A DNA stretch of 64,000 bases from Nymphaea colorata (Eukaryota > Streptophyta > Magnoliopsida > Nymphaeales > Nymphaeaceae): positions 10,848,505 to 10,912,504 of the forward strand of contig NC_045140.1 of NCBI RefSeq assembly GCF_008831285.2, given 5' to 3'. The notes beneath the pieces are model-generated. The model saw only the letters and a program-made list of their open reading frames with translations. It had not been told where the DNA came from and did not search any database. The translations under genes and the position numbers were made by a program. Shown here in pieces: positions 11,901 to 22,577 of this stretch. Within the stretch, counting starts at the first letter, position 1. Every line of letters begins with the position of its first letter.

Positions 11901-12429
11901 CTAATTCATGTGCTTAATCATATAATGGCACATATAGAGAAAGTCCTACATTTTAATCAATCTTCATGTATAGATTGTATGACGTGCAATACGACTTGAG
12001 AGATTATGAGGGAGTGAAGAATGTATGTTTCATATGAATGAATCTTGATGGATTATGAGAGAGGAAGAATGAATGTTCCATATAGTTTCCATTCTCGTTT
12101 CATGCATTCACTTCACTCAAAATCAATGGCACCACATGCACATTCTCAAGAAATTAAGTGATTCAAATTTAAGTTGCAAAAAGTGACCAAGTCATATTGC
12201 AATGAGAATTTGTAAACTTCACTTAACTTCAAAAGAAAACACAAGCAATGCATTCATAATCTTTTGGCCAAAGTGCATTTGAAAAACAACATGTTTTCTA
12301 ACAATTTGGAACCTATGTTCTTTCAAAAGAATGAATTCTACAAATCACATGATTTGACAAAAGAAGAGTTCAAAATCAATTTTTATCATAAGATGATCAT
12401 CATCATCTAGAGTTCACAACAAAGAACTC
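8982..12429 (+). repeat. 3' LTR of the left element, cut off by the assembly gap
   Basis: It starts TGTTAACACC right after the polypurine tract and matches 18761-22216. About 360 bases of the LTR seen in the right copy are missing because sequence stops at the gap. A TATA box lies at 10361. From about 11360 on, this copy again has many one-base losses against the right copy, whereas 8982-11300 differs mainly by substitutions. Confidence 0.85.
10361..10368 (+). promoter_or_regulatory. TATA box of the left LTR promoter
   Basis: The sequence 'tatataaa' follows a CTCCTC pyrimidine stretch, about 1380 bases into the LTR. This placement fits the U3 promoter that drives the genomic RNA of the element, with transcription starting roughly 30 bases downstream. 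It implies a long U3 and an R-U5 of more than 2 kb. Confidence 0.7.
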
Positions 12430-12529
12430 NNNNNNNNNNNNNNNNNNNNNNNNNNNNNNNNNNNNNNNNNNNNNNNNNNNNNNNNNNNNNNNNNNNNNNN
12501 NNNNNNNNNNNNNNNNNNNNNNNNNNNNN
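12430..12529. other. Assembly gap, exactly 100 N
   Basis: One hundred N in a row is a customary placeholder for a scaffold gap of unknown length. Sequence before the gap is inside the Tat LTR; sequence after it is inside gag of the same family. See the findings on the flanking duplication. Confidence 0.98.
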
Positions 12530-13990
12530 CCGATAAAAGTAAGGGAAGATACAAAAAAGAATAGCAGAAGTCAGAATGCTCCAGCCAACATCGTGGCCAA
12601 TGCTGCAGCCTTCAAGAAAGAAAAGTCCGAATATCCCAAGAATAAAGGGGTAATGGACAGAGCTAGTGGCAGTAGTAGTTGCACCAAAAACAAACATCCT
12701 GGATGGGGGTACGATAGAAAATTTACCCCATTACAACAAAGTTATGAAGAGGTCATGCATATGCTAATCGAAAGAGGTACTCTGTTTCTCCCAAAAGTCT
12801 CCAACCCCCCACCAATGATGGGGAAAAACAAAGAGCAATTCTGCAAATTTCATCGCGCTCCAGGACATGATACAGAAGACTGCCTTGTACTTAAAAATAT
12901 TGTGCAAGATGCAGTTGACAAAAAAATAATCAAAGAGGTCAGTGAACAGCCGGACATTCTCAAGAATCCTTTTCCTAAACATGGCAAAGAAATAGTTTCG
13001 ATGGTCAGATTTTCAACAGGTCGTCAAATTATGGTGACAAACAAAAGGGATACAGCGTCCCTGGATTTCTTTGGATTGCTTTTCAAACATGATAAAGGAT
13101 CCATCAATGCACAAACCAGACTGGTTAAACAAGACCATCTGACAGAGATTGATCAGAAGTCACAAGTGTGCGACCCTAAACCATTAAAATCCATTTTCAA
13201 TGAATTGGACCCCTTACCTGAAGTCAAGAAGGGAGGGTTTAGCCCTAACAGGGGGAATGAATGGGCTTTTGAATTATGTGAAAATAGTCTGATCATATTC
13301 TCTGATAAAGATCTACCAACTGGAGGTGCATCGCACAATGACGCCTTGCACATAGTGATAGAGACAAGGGGCACCAGAGTCTCCCACGTTTTAATTGATG
13401 GTGGAGCAAGCCTGAACATCTGTCCACAACAAACAGCTCGTGAGTTGGGCATAAGACAGGCTGACTATACTCCATCCAAAATTTTCATCCATGGATATGA
13501 CGGGACAGGACAACCATGCCTAGGATGCATATGTCTGGATTTGAATATTTCTGAGACGTATCATCAGGTTTTATTTCATGTGGTGGATATAGAACCCTCC
13601 TTCAACTTGTTGCTTGGCAGGCCATGGATCCATGCTACCAATGCAGTTCCCTCCACTCTACATCAGTGTGTCAAATGGACTCACAACGGGAATTCTATAA
13701 CCATCTATGCAGAGGATAGGGAAAGTCGGCTTGTACACCCAATGATTCCGGTACCAACATATACAATTGAGGTACCCAGTATTCGAGTCTGCAAAGAGGA
13801 AGAAATATCTCAAAGTCTTAGCAGATTGGCCATTCAGAAACCAAAGAAACAGGTATGGGTGAAAAGGGGTACCAAACTTGAAACAAGTTACAAAAGTCAT
13901 CCGTTGTTCAAGAAATTCTGCCAGAATGAGAAAGGATTGGACTTACTCATACGCCATGGCTACCAGCCATTTACTCCTTGGCAAACATGA
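12530..13990 (+). CDS. gag-pro: Gag C-terminal part fused to protease, right copy (5' partial)
   Basis: The frame is open from the first base after the gap to TGA at 13988-13990 (486 codons), so the beginning is missing. It holds the Gag knuckle-like 'CKFHRAPGHDTEDC' and then the protease with active site 'LIDGGASLNICP' near 13395 and 'LLLGRPWIHA' near 13612. In this copy gag and protease are one continuous frame, unlike the left copy. The frame ends shortly after 'RHGYQPFTP', where polyprotein-like sequence carries on in another frame. The product would be the structural polyprotein and its processing enzyme. Confidence 0.85.
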   Translation, partial: PIKVREDTKKNSRSQNAPANIVANAAAFKKEKSEYPKNKGVMDRASGSSSCTKNKHPGWGYDRKFTPLQQSYEEVMHMLIERGTLFLPKVSNPPPMMGKNKEQFCKFHRAPGHDTEDCLVLKNIVQDAVDKKIIKEVSEQPDILKNPFPKHGKEIVSMVRFSTGRQIMVTNKRDTASLDFFGLLFKHDKGSINAQTRLVKQDHLTEIDQKSQVCDPKPLKSIFNELDPLPEVKKGGFSPNRGNEWAFELCENSLIIFSDKDLPTGGASHNDALHIVIETRGTRVSHVLIDGGASLNICPQQTARELGIRQADYTPSKIFIHGYDGTGQPCLGCICLDLNISETYHQVLFHVVDIEPSFNLLLGRPWIHATNAVPSTLHQCVKWTHNGNSITIYAEDRESRLVHPMIPVPTYTIEVPSIRVCKEEEISQSLSRLAIQKPKKQVWVKRGTKLETSYKSHPLFKKFCQNEKGLDLLIRHGYQPFTPWQT

Positions 13991-14302
13991 AAATGGAATC
14001 TTGGAACCAGTTACCTTGACAGGACAACGAGGCACTCAAGCCTTGGGGTGCCAAAGCTATGAAAAAGTGGATGTTGAGGAAGAATTCAAGTCAGTACCTT
14101 TCGTCAAGAGCAATACCATAGGCGGATTTTCACCATCAATTTGAATCAACAAATCCGCCATCATTTTGTCAATTTGTCGTCATTGTACTCAAATAGACCA
14201 AGTGTCTTCATTTTGTAATACCTTCAAAAATACAATGACAAATGCAAATTACTTCCATATACAATGTCTCAAATTTCATCTAACTTCTTTACAATCTTTA
14301 GG
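13991..14302 (+). other. Protease-to-pol linker with frame change and candidate intron, right copy
   Basis: The protease frame stops at 13990, but an overlapping frame (open 13878-14144) continues with polyprotein-like residues including 'GQRGTQALG'. Pol then opens downstream. A strong 3' splice-site-like sequence (pyrimidine-rich, ending in 'tctttag' at 14301) lies just before the ATG at 14303. A GTCAGT at 14090 would be a phase-compatible donor for that frame, giving a 212-base intron. Ogre elements are known to splice an intron between protease and RT, so this is a reasonable but unproven reading. The donor is not a strong match to consensus. Confidence 0.4.
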
Positions 14303-17300
14303 ATGGCATTTGAGGATCAAACATCAAAAGCTTTTAAGGAGATAAATCCAGAACTCACTGAGGCCGAATGTCCAGAGTTCATCCAAATGAGAAAGCAAGA
14401 TCAACCGTCACCTCTGATTAATGATCCGATTGAGGAAATTAACATTGGCACGAAAGAGAGTCCAAAGATTTTGCAAATTGGAACAAGTCTCTCAGCAGAA
14501 GAAAGAAAAGAGTTGATAGACTTCCTCAAAAAGCATCAAGAAGCCTTTGCGTGGACTTATGAGGACATGCCAGGACTTGATACAAAATTAGTCGAGCATC
14601 AACTACCATTGAAACCAGAATGCAAGCCAATCAAACAAAAGTTGAGGAAACTAGACCCTCGTCTTGAGGGGCAAGTTAAGGAAGGCCAGGAAGACCTACT
14701 AAAGGCAGGGTTCATCCGAACAATCGACTATCCTGAATGGTTAGCAAACATTGTAGTATTCCCAAAGAAAAATGGCAAAATTCGGCTTTGCATCGATTTC
14801 AGTGATTTGAATAAGGCTACACCAAAGGATGACTACCCACTTCCAAACATTGACTTGTTGGTAGACAGTACCGCAGGTCACGCTATGTTCTCCTTTATGG
14901 ATGGATATTCTGGTTATAACCAAATTAAGTTGGCAGCTCAAGATCAAGCCAAAACATCATTTACAACCCCATGGGGTACCTTCTGCTATACAGTAATGCC
15001 ATTTGGTTTGAAGAATGCTGGGACAACATATCAAAGGGCTATGGCAGCTATTTTTCATGACCAAATGCATCAAATCATGGATGCATATGTAGATGATCTA
15101 CAAATTAAGTCAAAAACATGGGAGAATCACATCAACATTCTCTCTCAAGTTTTTGATAGACTCTTACAATACAAACTTAGATTGAATCCACAAAAATGTG
15201 TATTTGGTGTGGAATCTGGTAAGCTTTTGGGATTTATGGTCAGCCAAAAGGGAATCGAGATGGATCCTTCCAAAGCAAAGGCGATCATCGAAATGTCACC
15301 CCCAACAAATCTTAAGGAGCTACGCAGCTTGCAAGGCAGAATTCAGTCAATCAGAAGGTTTATATCTAATCTCGCCATGAGATGCGAACCCTTCAACCAT
15401 TTACTGCGAAAAGGAGTCAAATTTGAATGGAGGCATGAATGTCAAGCCTCATTCGAAAAGATCAAGAAGTATCTTCTTTGCCCACCAATTTTAAAACCTC
15501 CAATTTTAGGGGAACCTCTACTCCTTTACATCACAGTTAACGATTCAGCCTGTGGTGGATTTCTGGCTCAATATGAAGAAGGATACCGAATAGAACATGC
15601 CATTTATTACATCAGTAAGACATTTGTGCAGTATGAAAAGAACTACTCGCACATGGAAAAAACTTGCTTAGCCTTGGTGTGGATGTGTCAAAAATTAAGG
15701 CATTATCTATTGGCTTGTGAAGTTAAAATTTTATCCAAACTTAATCCACTCAAATATATCCTCGAACAGCCATTTCTGAATGGAAGGATAGCAAAGTGGC
15801 AGGTTTTGCTGATGCAATATGATTTGGAATATGTGTCACAAAAATCAATCAAGGGGCAAGCCATTGCAGACCAATTGGCAGATTTTCCTCTATATGAAGA
15901 AATTAGAACAAATGATGATTTTCCAGATGAGCAAATCCTGACAACTGAACCAGAGCCGATTTGGGAGATGTACTTTGATGGATCTAAGAGCACAGCTGGG
16001 GCAGGCATTGGGATACTTTTCATTACACCAGAAAGGGAAATGATTCTTTACTCTCTCAAATTGAATTTTTCCTGCACGCATAATATGGCAGAGTACGAGG
16101 CCCTAATCCAAGGACTCAAAATGTTGCTCAAATTTAAAGTGCAGAGAGTTCGCATTTTTGGAGATTCTCTCTTAGCTGTCAGTCAGGTCAATGGAGATTG
16201 GCAAGTCAAAGATAAAAAATTGATTCCATATCAAGAGTTAGCAGCTTCCCTCTTAAGACAGTTCGAGGAATGTCAACTCTTACATGTCAAAAGAGAATTT
16301 AACCCAATAGCAGACGGTTTAGCCAGTTTAGGCTCTACCATTGCCTTCAAACCTGGAGAATCTATCAGATCTTTTGAAGTTGGAAGACTCGAACAACCAT
16401 CTTTTGTCATACCAGAACAGGTGTTGCAAGCAGAAAGTAGAGAAACACCATGGTATCAGAACATCAAGGATTTTCTCCAAACTGGAACACTTCCACCAGA
16501 AATGTCTCGAAAAGAGCAAAGAGTTTTGAGACACATGTCTTCAAGATATTTCATTCTAGCCGACATCCTATACAGAAGAGGATTCAGCACAGAATATGCT
16601 AGATGTCTCGATGCAAATGAGGCACTAGAAGTCATTCAAGAAGCCCATGAAGGAATTTGTGGGGGACATGTAGGGTATCAGACCCTCGTCAAGCAGATAG
16701 TCAAAGCAGGGTACTATTGGCCCACAATGCAAAGAGACTGTCACCAATTTGTCAAGAAATGCATCAAATGTCAGTTGCATGCACCATCAATTCATGCTCC
16801 AGCAGCGTACCTTCATTCGGTCAGCTCACCATGGCCATTCTCCATGTGGGCCTTCGACGTAGTCGGTCCAATCAATCCACCTGCCTCAAATGGACACAGG
16901 TATTTTCTTGCAGCTACAGATTACTTCACCAAATGGGTGGAAGCGATCACTTTAAAAACAGTCGAAGGACAACACGTAGTGTTCTTCATTCATAAAAATC
17001 TTTTGTGTAGATTTGGCATCCCGCATGATATTGTTTCTGATAACGGTATTCATTTCAAAAATGAGAAAATGCGCAATCTTTGTTACAAACACAAAATACA
17101 ACATCACTTTTCTGCCCCATATTACCCTCAAGGTAATGGTCAGGCAGAAGCAACCAACAAGATTTTGATTCGTGTCTTAGAGAGGACAGTTGAAAGAGGC
17201 CGAGATTGGCACGAGAAAATGCACAATGCACTTTGGGCGTATCGAACCACAATTCGGACACCCACCAATGCTACACCAGCAGAATTAGTATATGGAACGG

Positions 17301-17470
17301 AAATTGTCCTTCCATTACATGTCCAAAAACCAGCAATGAAATTTGCTGCTCTCATTGAACTCCCAATTAGCAAATATCAAAAAAAGAGACTTGCTCAATT
17401 AGACCTCTTAGACGAGAAAAGACTACAAGCGGCAGAGCATGCCGAAGTCTATCGTAAGAGAGTCGCCTGA
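14303..17470 (+). CDS. pol: Pol polyprotein of the right element: RT, RNase H, archaeal-type RNase H, integrase
   Basis: This frame is open for about 1055 codons from the ATG at 14303; another in-frame ATG lies at 14264 but falls upstream of the acceptor-like sequence. Positions below count from 14264. RT: 'FPKKNGKIRLCIDFSDLNKA' at about residue 166 and YVDD at about 275. First RNase H: about 420-530. Second, archaeal-type RNase H: 'MYFDGSKSTAGAG' at about 570 and 'NMAEYEALIQGL' at about 607. Integrase: HHCC finger at 795-836, catalytic D in 'AFDVVGP' (about 865), D in 'IVSDNGIHF' (about 922) and E in 'GNGQAEATNK' (about 957). The second RNase H places it in the Tat lineage. It would copy the RNA to DNA and insert it. 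The frame ends in TGA at 17468-17470 where the left copy has CGA. Confidence 0.9.
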   Translation: MAFEDQTSKAFKEINPELTEAECPEFIQMRKQDQPSPLINDPIEEINIGTKESPKILQIGTSLSAEERKELIDFLKKHQEAFAWTYEDMPGLDTKLVEHQLPLKPECKPIKQKLRKLDPRLEGQVKEGQEDLLKAGFIRTIDYPEWLANIVVFPKKNGKIRLCIDFSDLNKATPKDDYPLPNIDLLVDSTAGHAMFSFMDGYSGYNQIKLAAQDQAKTSFTTPWGTFCYTVMPFGLKNAGTTYQRAMAAIFHDQMHQIMDAYVDDLQIKSKTWENHINILSQVFDRLLQYKLRLNPQKCVFGVESGKLLGFMVSQKGIEMDPSKAKAIIEMSPPTNLKELRSLQGRIQSIRRFISNLAMRCEPFNHLLRKGVKFEWRHECQASFEKIKKYLLCPPILKPPILGEPLLLYITVNDSACGGFLAQYEEGYRIEHAIYYISKTFVQYEKNYSHMEKTCLALVWMCQKLRHYLLACEVKILSKLNPLKYILEQPFLNGRIAKWQVLLMQYDLEYVSQKSIKGQAIADQLADFPLYEEIRTNDDFPDEQILTTEPEPIWEMYFDGSKSTAGAGIGILFITPEREMILYSLKLNFSCTHNMAEYEALIQGLKMLLKFKVQRVRIFGDSLLAVSQVNGDWQVKDKKLIPYQELAASLLRQFEECQLLHVKREFNPIADGLASLGSTIAFKPGESIRSFEVGRLEQPSFVIPEQVLQAESRETPWYQNIKDFLQTGTLPPEMSRKEQRVLRHMSSRYFILADILYRRGFSTEYARCLDANEALEVIQEAHEGICGGHVGYQTLVKQIVKAGYYWPTMQRDCHQFVKKCIKCQLHAPSIHAPAAYLHSVSSPWPFSMWAFDVVGPINPPASNGHRYFLAATDYFTKWVEAITLKTVEGQHVVFFIHKNLLCRFGIPHDIVSDNGIHFKNEKMRNLCYKHKIQHHFSAPYYPQGNGQAEATNKILIRVLERTVERGRDWHEKMHNALWAYRTTIRTPTNATPAELVYGTEIVLPLHVQKPAMKFAALIELPISKYQKKRLAQLDLLDEKRLQAAEHAEVYRKRVA

Positions 17471-17698
17471 CATTATGCCAAATCAGTCATTGAAAGAAAA
17501 TTTCAGGTAAATGATCTTGTTTTAAGATCCATAGTTCCACTCAGGAGTAGACCCAAAGGAAAATGAGCGCCGAACTGGGAAGGACCATATGTTGTCAAAG
17601 AGGTTCTACCTCACAATTCTTATCGACTGATTGATGCCGATGGGGTTGAAATCCCCGATCCAATTAATGCTTTGCATCTCAAAAAATTCTATACTTGA
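17471..17698 (+). pseudogene. Integrase C-terminal tail beyond the premature stop, right copy
   Basis: The same frame continues after the TGA at 17470 through 'VVKEVLPHNSYRLIDADG' to the normal stop at 17696-17698. A second stop (TGA in 'aaaatgagcg' near 17565) stands where the left copy reads TGG. Both stops are explained by C-to-T or G-to-A transitions. Integrase would lose most of its C-terminal DNA-binding region. Confidence 0.8.
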
Positions 17699-18760
17699 AT
17701 TTGCAATTCAAAAAAAAAAAAAAATTCAAAATAGTTGTGCTTTGATAAGCACGTTTGTAACAATTTTCAAACCAACTAAGGGGCATGGTATCCCTTAGGG
17801 AAAAGTTTCAAAAATGCATCAAAATTTTCAAACTCAACCCATGTCTTGAGGGCAATTGCAAGGGCATCGTCTTGAAATAGGCAAGAAATTTCACAGACAT
17901 TGAGGGACTAATGTATAGTAATTAATGTTGGTCCCGACAATCGGCATTTGTAAAGGTCTAGCATGAGATGCCATAAGAAAAAGTCTTGTCACCTAAAAGA
18001 CCTTGGCAAGATGCTAGAAAAAGCTATCAAGCGAAATGAGTTGAGCAATGAGCTCGGGGTGAGTGTAGTTGTTCCTCTGGTTCAAAGCTCAGCAGGCGCG
18101 GGTGGGCATATGACCTATGCTTACGCCGTGAAGCTAAAAAGCAATCCATGAACATTTTGCTTATATTAAGTCTCCTAAAGCCTTCTGAATTCGAGCAAGT
18201 AAGCCTGGGGAGTGTTTTACATTTGGTACCCTGAGGCCAACTGGTCTAGGAGTTACCGGCCCAAAGCTTGTTACAAGGGTTCAGAAGAAAGCCCGATAGA
18301 CTTGATATTACACAAAGCAAACTACACAAAACCGCCAAAGCAGTGGAACTCCGTAGTAGCTTTTGGGGTGGTGAGGAATTTCTCCCAAGAGTGAAGGGTG
18401 GCTCAAAAAGAAAATCAAAATTCAAAAGCAAAAGCGAGTATGTGAAAAACTAAGTAAAAGAAGAGAAAAACCACTTGCCAATGGTTTAGAAGGCATCGAG
18501 GGCAAATTTCTCAAAGCATCAAATGCAAAAACTTTCACAATTACAAAATTTTTCAACCAACATTAATTCCTCTACAAAGTCTCCAATGAGATGGAGAAAA
18601 ATCTTTTTATTTCAGGTCTATGCCTAGCATTTCCCCTCGAGCGAGGATGGTTCAACATCATTTGAAAAATGGATTTTCCAAACGATTTGCAAAAATTTGG
18701 TGCGTGAATCTTTGCTATTAAGCAAATTATTCAATTTGCTTAACAGCAAAGAGGGGCATC
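17699..18760 (+). other. Untranslated internal tail and polypurine tract, right copy
   Basis: This is the counterpart of 7921-8981. It has a run of A near 17711 and no recognisable gene, and it ends in the purine-rich 'gcaaagaggggcatc' that abuts the LTR at 18761. Confidence 0.65.
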
Positions 18761-21700
18761 TGTTAACACCCCAAATTTTTCCACATCTAAATTGAAGCAA
18801 TGTGAAAATTTCACAAAAGAATTGTGAAAATTTGCAATTTCAAAGCCAATTTCGAATCTAAAGAACAATTAGATTCAAATCGTGAATTTAACCCGATACA
18901 CGAATCCCAATGCAGGATTACGAGTCCAAATTCAATTGCAAATGTCATTTGAAATCCAAATCCAATTGCAAAATGCAAATTTTGACTTAGATCCAAGAAT
19001 TGGATCTCATTCAGTCTAAAATGCTACGTGGGACCCACGTGTGGGCCCCACCTAGCCCGTGTGGTCAAGAGCCCCCCAGGGGCCATGCCCCCTCCATGTC
19101 AAAAAAATAATAAATAAATATTTTCTCTCAAATTAATTGAAGAAAAGTCATTTTCAAGAAGAAATAAAGGAGAAACCTAGGAAAAGAGAGACATTTATGT
19201 CTCTCTCTCTTCTTTAACCAGGTCCTCCTTAAAGAAAAAAATCATTTTCAAGGAAGCAATTACTAGACTGGTCAAACTCACCAAACCTACTTAATCCAAG
19301 TAGGTTTGACCCGAGTGCACTCAAATGTGGTGCCAATTCCAGCTAGGTTCGGTCACCATGGGCTCAACACAGTCAAAATGTAAGTCTGTCTCATGATCCA
19401 ATTAATAGACGAAAATAGACTTTGACCGAACCAAACCCACTTTGACTAAACTCAGTCAAAGTACAATTTAGCTCAATTAAGAGCTTTCTTGACCCAAATT
19501 TATCAAATTACCTCAAATAAAGTCAAACTACTTGCAAATGAGCTTTGACTTTGGTCAATTGGTCGAAAATGATCAATTTGGACAATTTTGCCCTTCTGCG
19601 GTCAACTTAAGATTAAAAAGCCTAAAATGGTTTATGAAAGGCAAATAAACATTTGAATTTGTCAAATGCATGAATCAAATACCAAATTTAAATTGAATTT
19701 CTCAAGTGAAAGTTTGATTCAGTTGAAATCCATTTTCAATCAAGTTTTGGACGAAAATACCCTTTTCGAACCAAATTTGATAAAATTTTTAAATTTTATT
19801 AAAATTTAAATTTAATTATCATAATTCAATGACATTTGGAGCTTAGTAACTAGGTTTTAACCTTATAAGCTCGATTTCAAACAAAAAATAAATAAATAGT
19901 ACAAAATAAGGGCAAAACCCTGTGCAAGGGCATTTTCGTCCAAAATTTTGGTCAAAATGGTCACCTAGGTCTGAACCCAAGTTGACCAAACCTAGCCCAG
20001 CCCACCTAACTCGTGGAAATGGGTTGAGAAATGGTCAATTAGAGCCTTTAAAGTCTATTTAACTCATTTTACAAGTCCCCAAGGTCTTAAGCAAGTTCCC
20101 AAGGTGAGTTAAGAAGGTGGTTGAACCCACCTCCTCCTCTATATAAACCTTCCCTTGGCCACCAAGGGGGAGGACGAAATTTTGGAGCATTCTATCAAAT
20201 TGCTGCAGCCAAGGAGTTAGGAGGGAGAAGCCAAGGAAGAGAGAAGAGGTTCGTCCAAGCCCCCTTCCCCTTTTTCTCCCATTCTCTTCTTCACTTTCTT
20301 CTATTCTCCCTATTGATTTTGCTAAGTTAGGGTGCTTAAGTGAACCCTTAGGATTTTTGTGGTGAGAAGCCCTCTTTACCACTCCAAATTCCAACAAGCA
20401 AGCTATTTCTTATTCTAGCTTTGCTAAGCTTGAATCCACGGTTGGATTCTTGCTTAGGATTGCTTGGGTTAGAAAACAAGTGAAGGCGAAGGACAAACAT
20501 CAAGACCGACCGCAAGGTAGGTGATCTTAACTCACTTCTCTTCTACTTTAGCTTATTGTTGATTTATTTTAATTCCAGCAATTCGTGGGAGGGTTTATTT
20601 TCATTTGCTTACGGCTGGGAATGATGTCCAGCTAAGGGAAACCTACGCTTCAATGTACATGTTAATGCATAATGCATGCATATGTCGGTTTTTCTTAAAT
20701 ATGAACCCAAGTATCAAATTTTGAAATGGGCCCCAAGGCCACGTCCCTTTCAAAGGAACCAACTTAATACCATTTTGAACTCCCTACCATGAGAGAATCC
20801 CACGGTGAGAGAGTGATTTTGCTACATCACGTATGATGAAAATGCCTATAAGAGATGGATACGTTTTTATGAATGTGATCCACCCTTGCATGGCGAAATG
20901 ATGGACGCATAAGCTTGAGTATTGTTTTATTTTCTTTCTTATTCACAGTCATTTTGATTCATGTCTTTCAATTTAATTAATCAAGGGTAGTAGGGAAGAT
21001 TTGAAACAAGTTCTCAATCTTCCTACATAAAAGAACCCAGCCATGAATCATCATGATTCATGAGTCATGCGGTCCCTTGATAAAATTTCATTTTGAAAAG
21101 TAAGGTACGTATATGTATACATTGTTATATATGTACATATATGTATCCAATTTCTTGTCAAAAATTACATTCCTCCCTTAAAATCAGGTTGGAACATGTT
21201 TCCAAACCGGTCTTTAAGGAAATGGGCCATTTTTATTGATTTTTCTAGTGCAAGATTATAAATTATTTTCATTTCATTTTTACTTAATTTCAGCAAACCC
21301 ATACGTAAGATGTATGTATGTTGTTGAAATCAGACCATGTTTCATAGGAATTGATTTAAGAATATCAAAATTTACATATTTGAAATACCAACCATCCTAG
21401 AATCATCCAAAGGAGTTGATGATTTCATTACTACGAAATCTGGAATTTGAATAGATTTGAAAAACTCATTGTTTCTGTCTAAGAAACAAGTCCTTATTGG
21501 AATCAATGTCCACAATTTTCAGCTATTTAAATCAACACAAGGTCTGATTTTTAGCTATTTTGAGACAAAAGTGGACGTCATCCATGTCTCCCATCAATTT
21601 CAAAGATTGAACTTGACATCATTTATATATTTTGATCATTTTGATAATTTTATGTCAAGCCTCAAGCTTATGGACTACATCTATAATTCATGTGCTTAAT

Positions 21701-22577
21701 CATATAATGAGCACATATAGAGAAAGTCCTACATTTTAATCAATCTTCATGTATAGATTGTATGACGTGCAATACGGACTTTGAGAGATTATGAGGGAGT
21801 GAAGAATGTATGTTTCATATGAATGAATCTTGATGGATTATGAGAGAGAGAAGAATGAATGTTCCATATAGTTTCCATTCTCGTTTCATGCATTCACTTT
21901 CACTCAAAATCAATGGCACCACATGCACATTCTCAAGAAATTAAGTGATTCAAATTTAAGTTGCAAAAAGTGACCAAGTCATATTGCAATGAGAATTTGT
22001 AAACTTCACTTAACTTCAAAAGAAAACACAAGCAATGCATTCATAATCTTTTGGCCAAAGTGCATTTGAAAAACAACATGTTTTCTAACAATTTGGAACC
22101 TATGTTCTTTCAAAATAATGAATTCTACAAATCACATGATTTGACAAAAGAAGAGTTCAAAATCAATTTTTATCATAAGATGATCATCATCATCTAGAGT
22201 TCACAACAAAGAACTCAATTCCAAATCTTCAAAAATCCTCAAGAATTATGTGTTTCAAATAACACCAAAACAAAGGTTTTTAAACCAACTTGAAAACCCC
22301 CAATATTCAAATTCATTTATTCAAAAAAATGAATTTCAGTTCTTGAATCCAAAACCTCAATGCATAAGCATATAGGACTTACATCAATAACTCGTATATG
22401 ATCCAAATGGTCCTTAGTCCTTGGACTAATTACCCCTGTTAAAGGCGGCAGGAACGGTTGGACCTCGTACCGACGAGCGGATCCCTTTCTCTTGAAAATT
22501 TTCTCAAAACCCCAATTTTAAAAGAATTTTGCTGACTCGCATTTCGACCTTCTTGAAAAAGGAGTGGGGTGCGAACA
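18761..22577 (+). repeat. 3' LTR of the right element, about 3.8 kb
   Basis: It begins TGTTAACACC after the polypurine tract. The proposed end 'gcgaaca' at 22577 gives TGTT...AACA termini. The 18761-22216 part matches the left LTR. The section around 19680-19900 is very AT-rich. The length is large but within the range known for Tat-type elements. The exact 3' end is uncertain because no second complete LTR is in view. Confidence 0.7.
20140..20147 (+). promoter_or_regulatory. TATA box of the right LTR promoter
   Basis: 'tatataaa' occurs at the position matching 10361 in the left LTR and is preserved in both, as expected for the U3 promoter of the element. Confidence 0.7.

Larger units (their letters stand above)
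1..12429 (+). mobile_element. Ty3/gypsy Tat-lineage LTR retrotransposon, left copy (5' LTR outside window, 3' LTR cut by gap)
   Basis: The order seen is leader, PMD-domain ORF, gag, aspartic protease, RT, RNase H, a second archaeal-type RNase H, integrase, polypurine tract and LTR. The double RNase H and an extra ORF ahead of gag are known traits of the Tat clade (Ogre, Retand and relatives). From 2766 to 12429 it matches 12530-22216 almost base for base. Against that copy it has at least 14 small indels within gag-pol, nearly all single-base losses in this copy and mostly in runs of one base, so several of its broken frames may be consensus errors. The 5' LTR and primer site lie before base 1. 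Confidence 0.9.
12530..22577 (+). mobile_element. Ty3/gypsy Tat-lineage LTR retrotransposon, right copy (starts inside gag at the gap)
   Basis: It has the same order as the left copy from gag onward, with far better reading frames: gag-protease open to 13990 and pol open for more than 3.1 kb. Two TGA stops near the integrase C-terminus inactivate it. The 3' LTR is complete or nearly so. The 3' end of the element is placed at 22577, where 'gcgaaca' would pair with the TGTT start of the LTR; this end is inferred because the 5' flank is not available for a target-site comparison. Confidence 0.88.
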
